From positions 310,001 through 374,000 of the forward strand of contig CAVYXC010000003.1 in the NCBI GenBank assembly GCA_963772515.1: DNA of 64,000 bases. The letters are read 5' to 3'. A model generated the notes under the pieces. It was not told the origin of the DNA and made no database searches. It worked only from the letters and a program-made list of their open reading frames with translations. Positions 62,638 to 64,000 of the stretch are shown here, piece after piece; position 1 is the stretch's first letter; every line of letters begins with the position of its first letter. This DNA is from JAFAHD01 sp963772515. Lineage in GTDB: Bacteria > Vulcanimicrobiota > Vulcanimicrobiia > Eremiobacterales > Eremiobacteraceae. Both the position numbers and the translations under genes were made by a program.

Positions 62638-64000
62638 GCGGTGACGCGAAGGACTTCGCGCAAGGTGGTCTCGCCCGAGAGCATGCGGCCGAGCGCGTCG
62701 TCGCGCAGGTCGGTGAAACCGCGCGAGGTGACGTAGTCGAGCAGCTGCGTCGAGTCCGCACCGCGGGCGATCAGACGACGCAGACCCTCGTCCACCGAAA
62801 CCACTTCATGCACGCCAAGCCGGCCATAATAGCCCGAGTCGTGGCACTTCTCGCAGCCGCGGCCGCGGCGCAGCGTCTTGGGCGTCGCCACCGGCACCAG
62901 CTCTTGCAGCACCATCTGCTCGTCGAGCGGCACTTCGTAATCTTCTGCGCACTGCTCGCAAATGCGGCGCATGAGCCGCTGGCCGATGCAGCCCAGCAAC
63001 GACGAGCCGATCATCGCCGGATCGACGCCGATGTCGACCAGTCGCGCGATCGCTTGGATGGCGGTGTTGGTGTGCAAGGTTGAGAGCAGCAAGTGGCCGG
63101 TGAGCGCGGCGCGCACGCCGAGATCGGCGGTCTCGCGGTCGCGGATCTCACCGACGTAGATGATGTCCGGGTCTTGGCGCAGCAGAGCGCGCAGGACAGA
63201 GGAGAACGTCAGACCGCGCTTCGCGCTGACCTCGACCTGGTTCACGCCCGAGACGCGGTACTCGACCGGATCCTCGATGGTCGTGATGTTGGTCGTGCCG
63301 TCATTGATCTCTTGGAGGCAGGCGAACAACGTGGTCGACTTGCCCGAACCGGTCGGGCCGCAGCACAGGATCATGCCGTACGGCCGCTTGATCAGGGGCG
63401 CGAACAGCTCGTAGTTGCGCTCTGAGAACCCGATCGCCTTGAGCGACTTGAAGACCGGGTTCTTCTCGAGCAGCCGGATGACGATCTTCTCACCGTACAA
63501 CGTCGGCAGCGACGAGATGCGCAAGTCGAAATCTTTGCGTTTGTAGCGCATCGACATGCCGCCGTCTTGCGGCACGTGGCGCACGGTGATGTCCATACGC
63601 GACATGATCTTGATACGAGACACGACCGCCGGGTAGACGTTCTTGGGCAGGGTACGCAGTTCGCGCAGCACGCCGTCGAGGCGGAAGCGCACGGCGACCT
63701 TGTCCGCGTACGGCTCGAGATGGATGTCGCTGGCACGGTCCTCGACCGACGTGCGCAGCAGCGATTCCACCAGGGTGACGATCGGCGCCGTGTCGGAGAT
63801 CTTGCGCAGCGTCTCAAGGTCTTCGACCTCGGTGCCGCTGGCGAAGGCCGCCTCGCTCGAGCCCGGCATGGCTTCGAGCAGCTTGTCGACCGAGTGCAGC
63901 GAGGCGCCGCGATAGACGTTGTCGATCGCGTTGGTGATATCTTCGAGCAACGCGAAACGCAGTTCGACCGGTTGCTTGGCGCGGTTGCGCAGCATGTCGA
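62634..64000 (-). CDS. pilB: Type IV pilus/type II secretion assembly ATPase PilB/GspE, N-terminus cut by window edge
   Basis: At least 453 residues; the ATG at 63995 is probably internal, because the usual N-terminal domain is missing. Walker A GPTGSGKSTTL, Asp box PVEYRVSGVNQVEVSAKRGL-like segment, Walker B VGEIRDRETADL, His box LSTLHTN and the four-Cys zinc site (CEQC ... CEKC). Drives pilus extension or secretion. The stop overlaps that of the flavoprotein gene. Confidence 0.92.
   Translation of the reverse strand, partial: DMLRNRAKQPVELRFALLEDITNAIDNVYRGASLHSVDKLLEAMPGSSEAAFASGTEVEDLETLRKISDTAPIVTLVESLLRTSVEDRASDIHLEPYADKVAVRFRLDGVLRELRTLPKNVYPAVVSRIKIMSRMDITVRHVPQDGGMSMRYKRKDFDLRISSLPTLYGEKIVIRLLEKNPVFKSLKAIGFSERNYELFAPLIKRPYGMILCCGPTGSGKSTTLFACLQEINDGTTNITTIEDPVEYRVSGVNQVEVSAKRGLTFSSVLRALLRQDPDIIYVGEIRDRETADLGVRAALTGHLLLSTLHTNTAIQAIARLVDIGVDPAMIGSSLLGCIGQRLMRRICEQCAEDYEVPLDEQMVLQELVPVATPKTLRRGRGCEKCHDSGYYGRLGVHEVVSVDEGLRRLIARGADSTQLLDYVTSRGFTDLRDDALGRMLSGETTLREVLRVTA

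Noticed and set aside
62638..63083. C-terminal extension of the PNPOx-like gene
   Set aside because: It is antisense to conserved pilB sequence; one-base repair gives a natural stop at 62637.

Overview
High-GC bacterial chromosome segment (64 kb), almost wholly coding, with mostly 1-4 nt gene overlaps. The organism looks like a diderm: it has an Mla/MCE lipid-transport set and an MCE protein with a C-terminal outer-membrane-like beta region. It also carries features common in Gram-positives: a PbpA-like transpeptidase beside a PASTA kinase, and RqcH/NFACT beside gmk. Together with pqq genes and many lineage-specific secreted proteins, this fits an Eremiobacterota-like (WPS-2) lineage. That placement is inference; no rRNA is present.

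Layout. 0-8.3 kb: partial membrane protein, tRNA-Leu, acetate transporter divergent from acsA, tRNA-Gly, tig-clpP-clpX, a frameshifted Spy-like periplasmic protein, a membrane PH-like protein. 8.4-13.4 kb: valS, DUF2269-like membrane protein, atypical SDR, a secreted triple-repeat protein. 13.5-28.4 kb: a tight forward block pyrR-pyrB-pyrC-carA-carB, then PbpA-like transpeptidase, PASTA kinase, ruvC-ruvA-ruvB, a SpoIID-like secreted protein and a secreted C39-like cysteine protease. 28.4-32.6 kb: two secreted phosphoesterases around a secreted two-domain protein and a GNAT acetyltransferase. 32.6-43 kb: queA, rqcH/NFACT, gmk, glmS, Sel1 protein, rph, mlaE-mlaF-mlaD. 43-49.4 kb: CARDB/DNRLRE-type secreted protein, DUF5069, HxlR regulator, two HtrA-like proteases with a NarL-type regulator, a papain-like protease. 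49.4-54 kb: a complete pqqA-B-C-D-E cluster (pqqA is a 33-codon gene) with a coupled membrane protein at the end. 54-64 kb: cyclase/NB-ATPase/TPR regulator, XerC-like recombinase, NHL/Vgb-type lipoprotein, large membrane glycosyltransferase-like protein, flavin-reductase-fold protein and the pilB end.

Themes. (1) Nucleotide and DNA housekeeping are packed into one long operon-like run. (2) A four-cysteine secreted domain recurs four times in three proteins and looks lineage-specific. (3) A 24-bp palindromic repeat occurs three times, twice inside valS and carB. (4) Nine genes, including housekeeping glmS and rph, need exactly one inserted or deleted base to read through. Six lie within 31-40 kb, which points to consensus errors rather than real gene decay.
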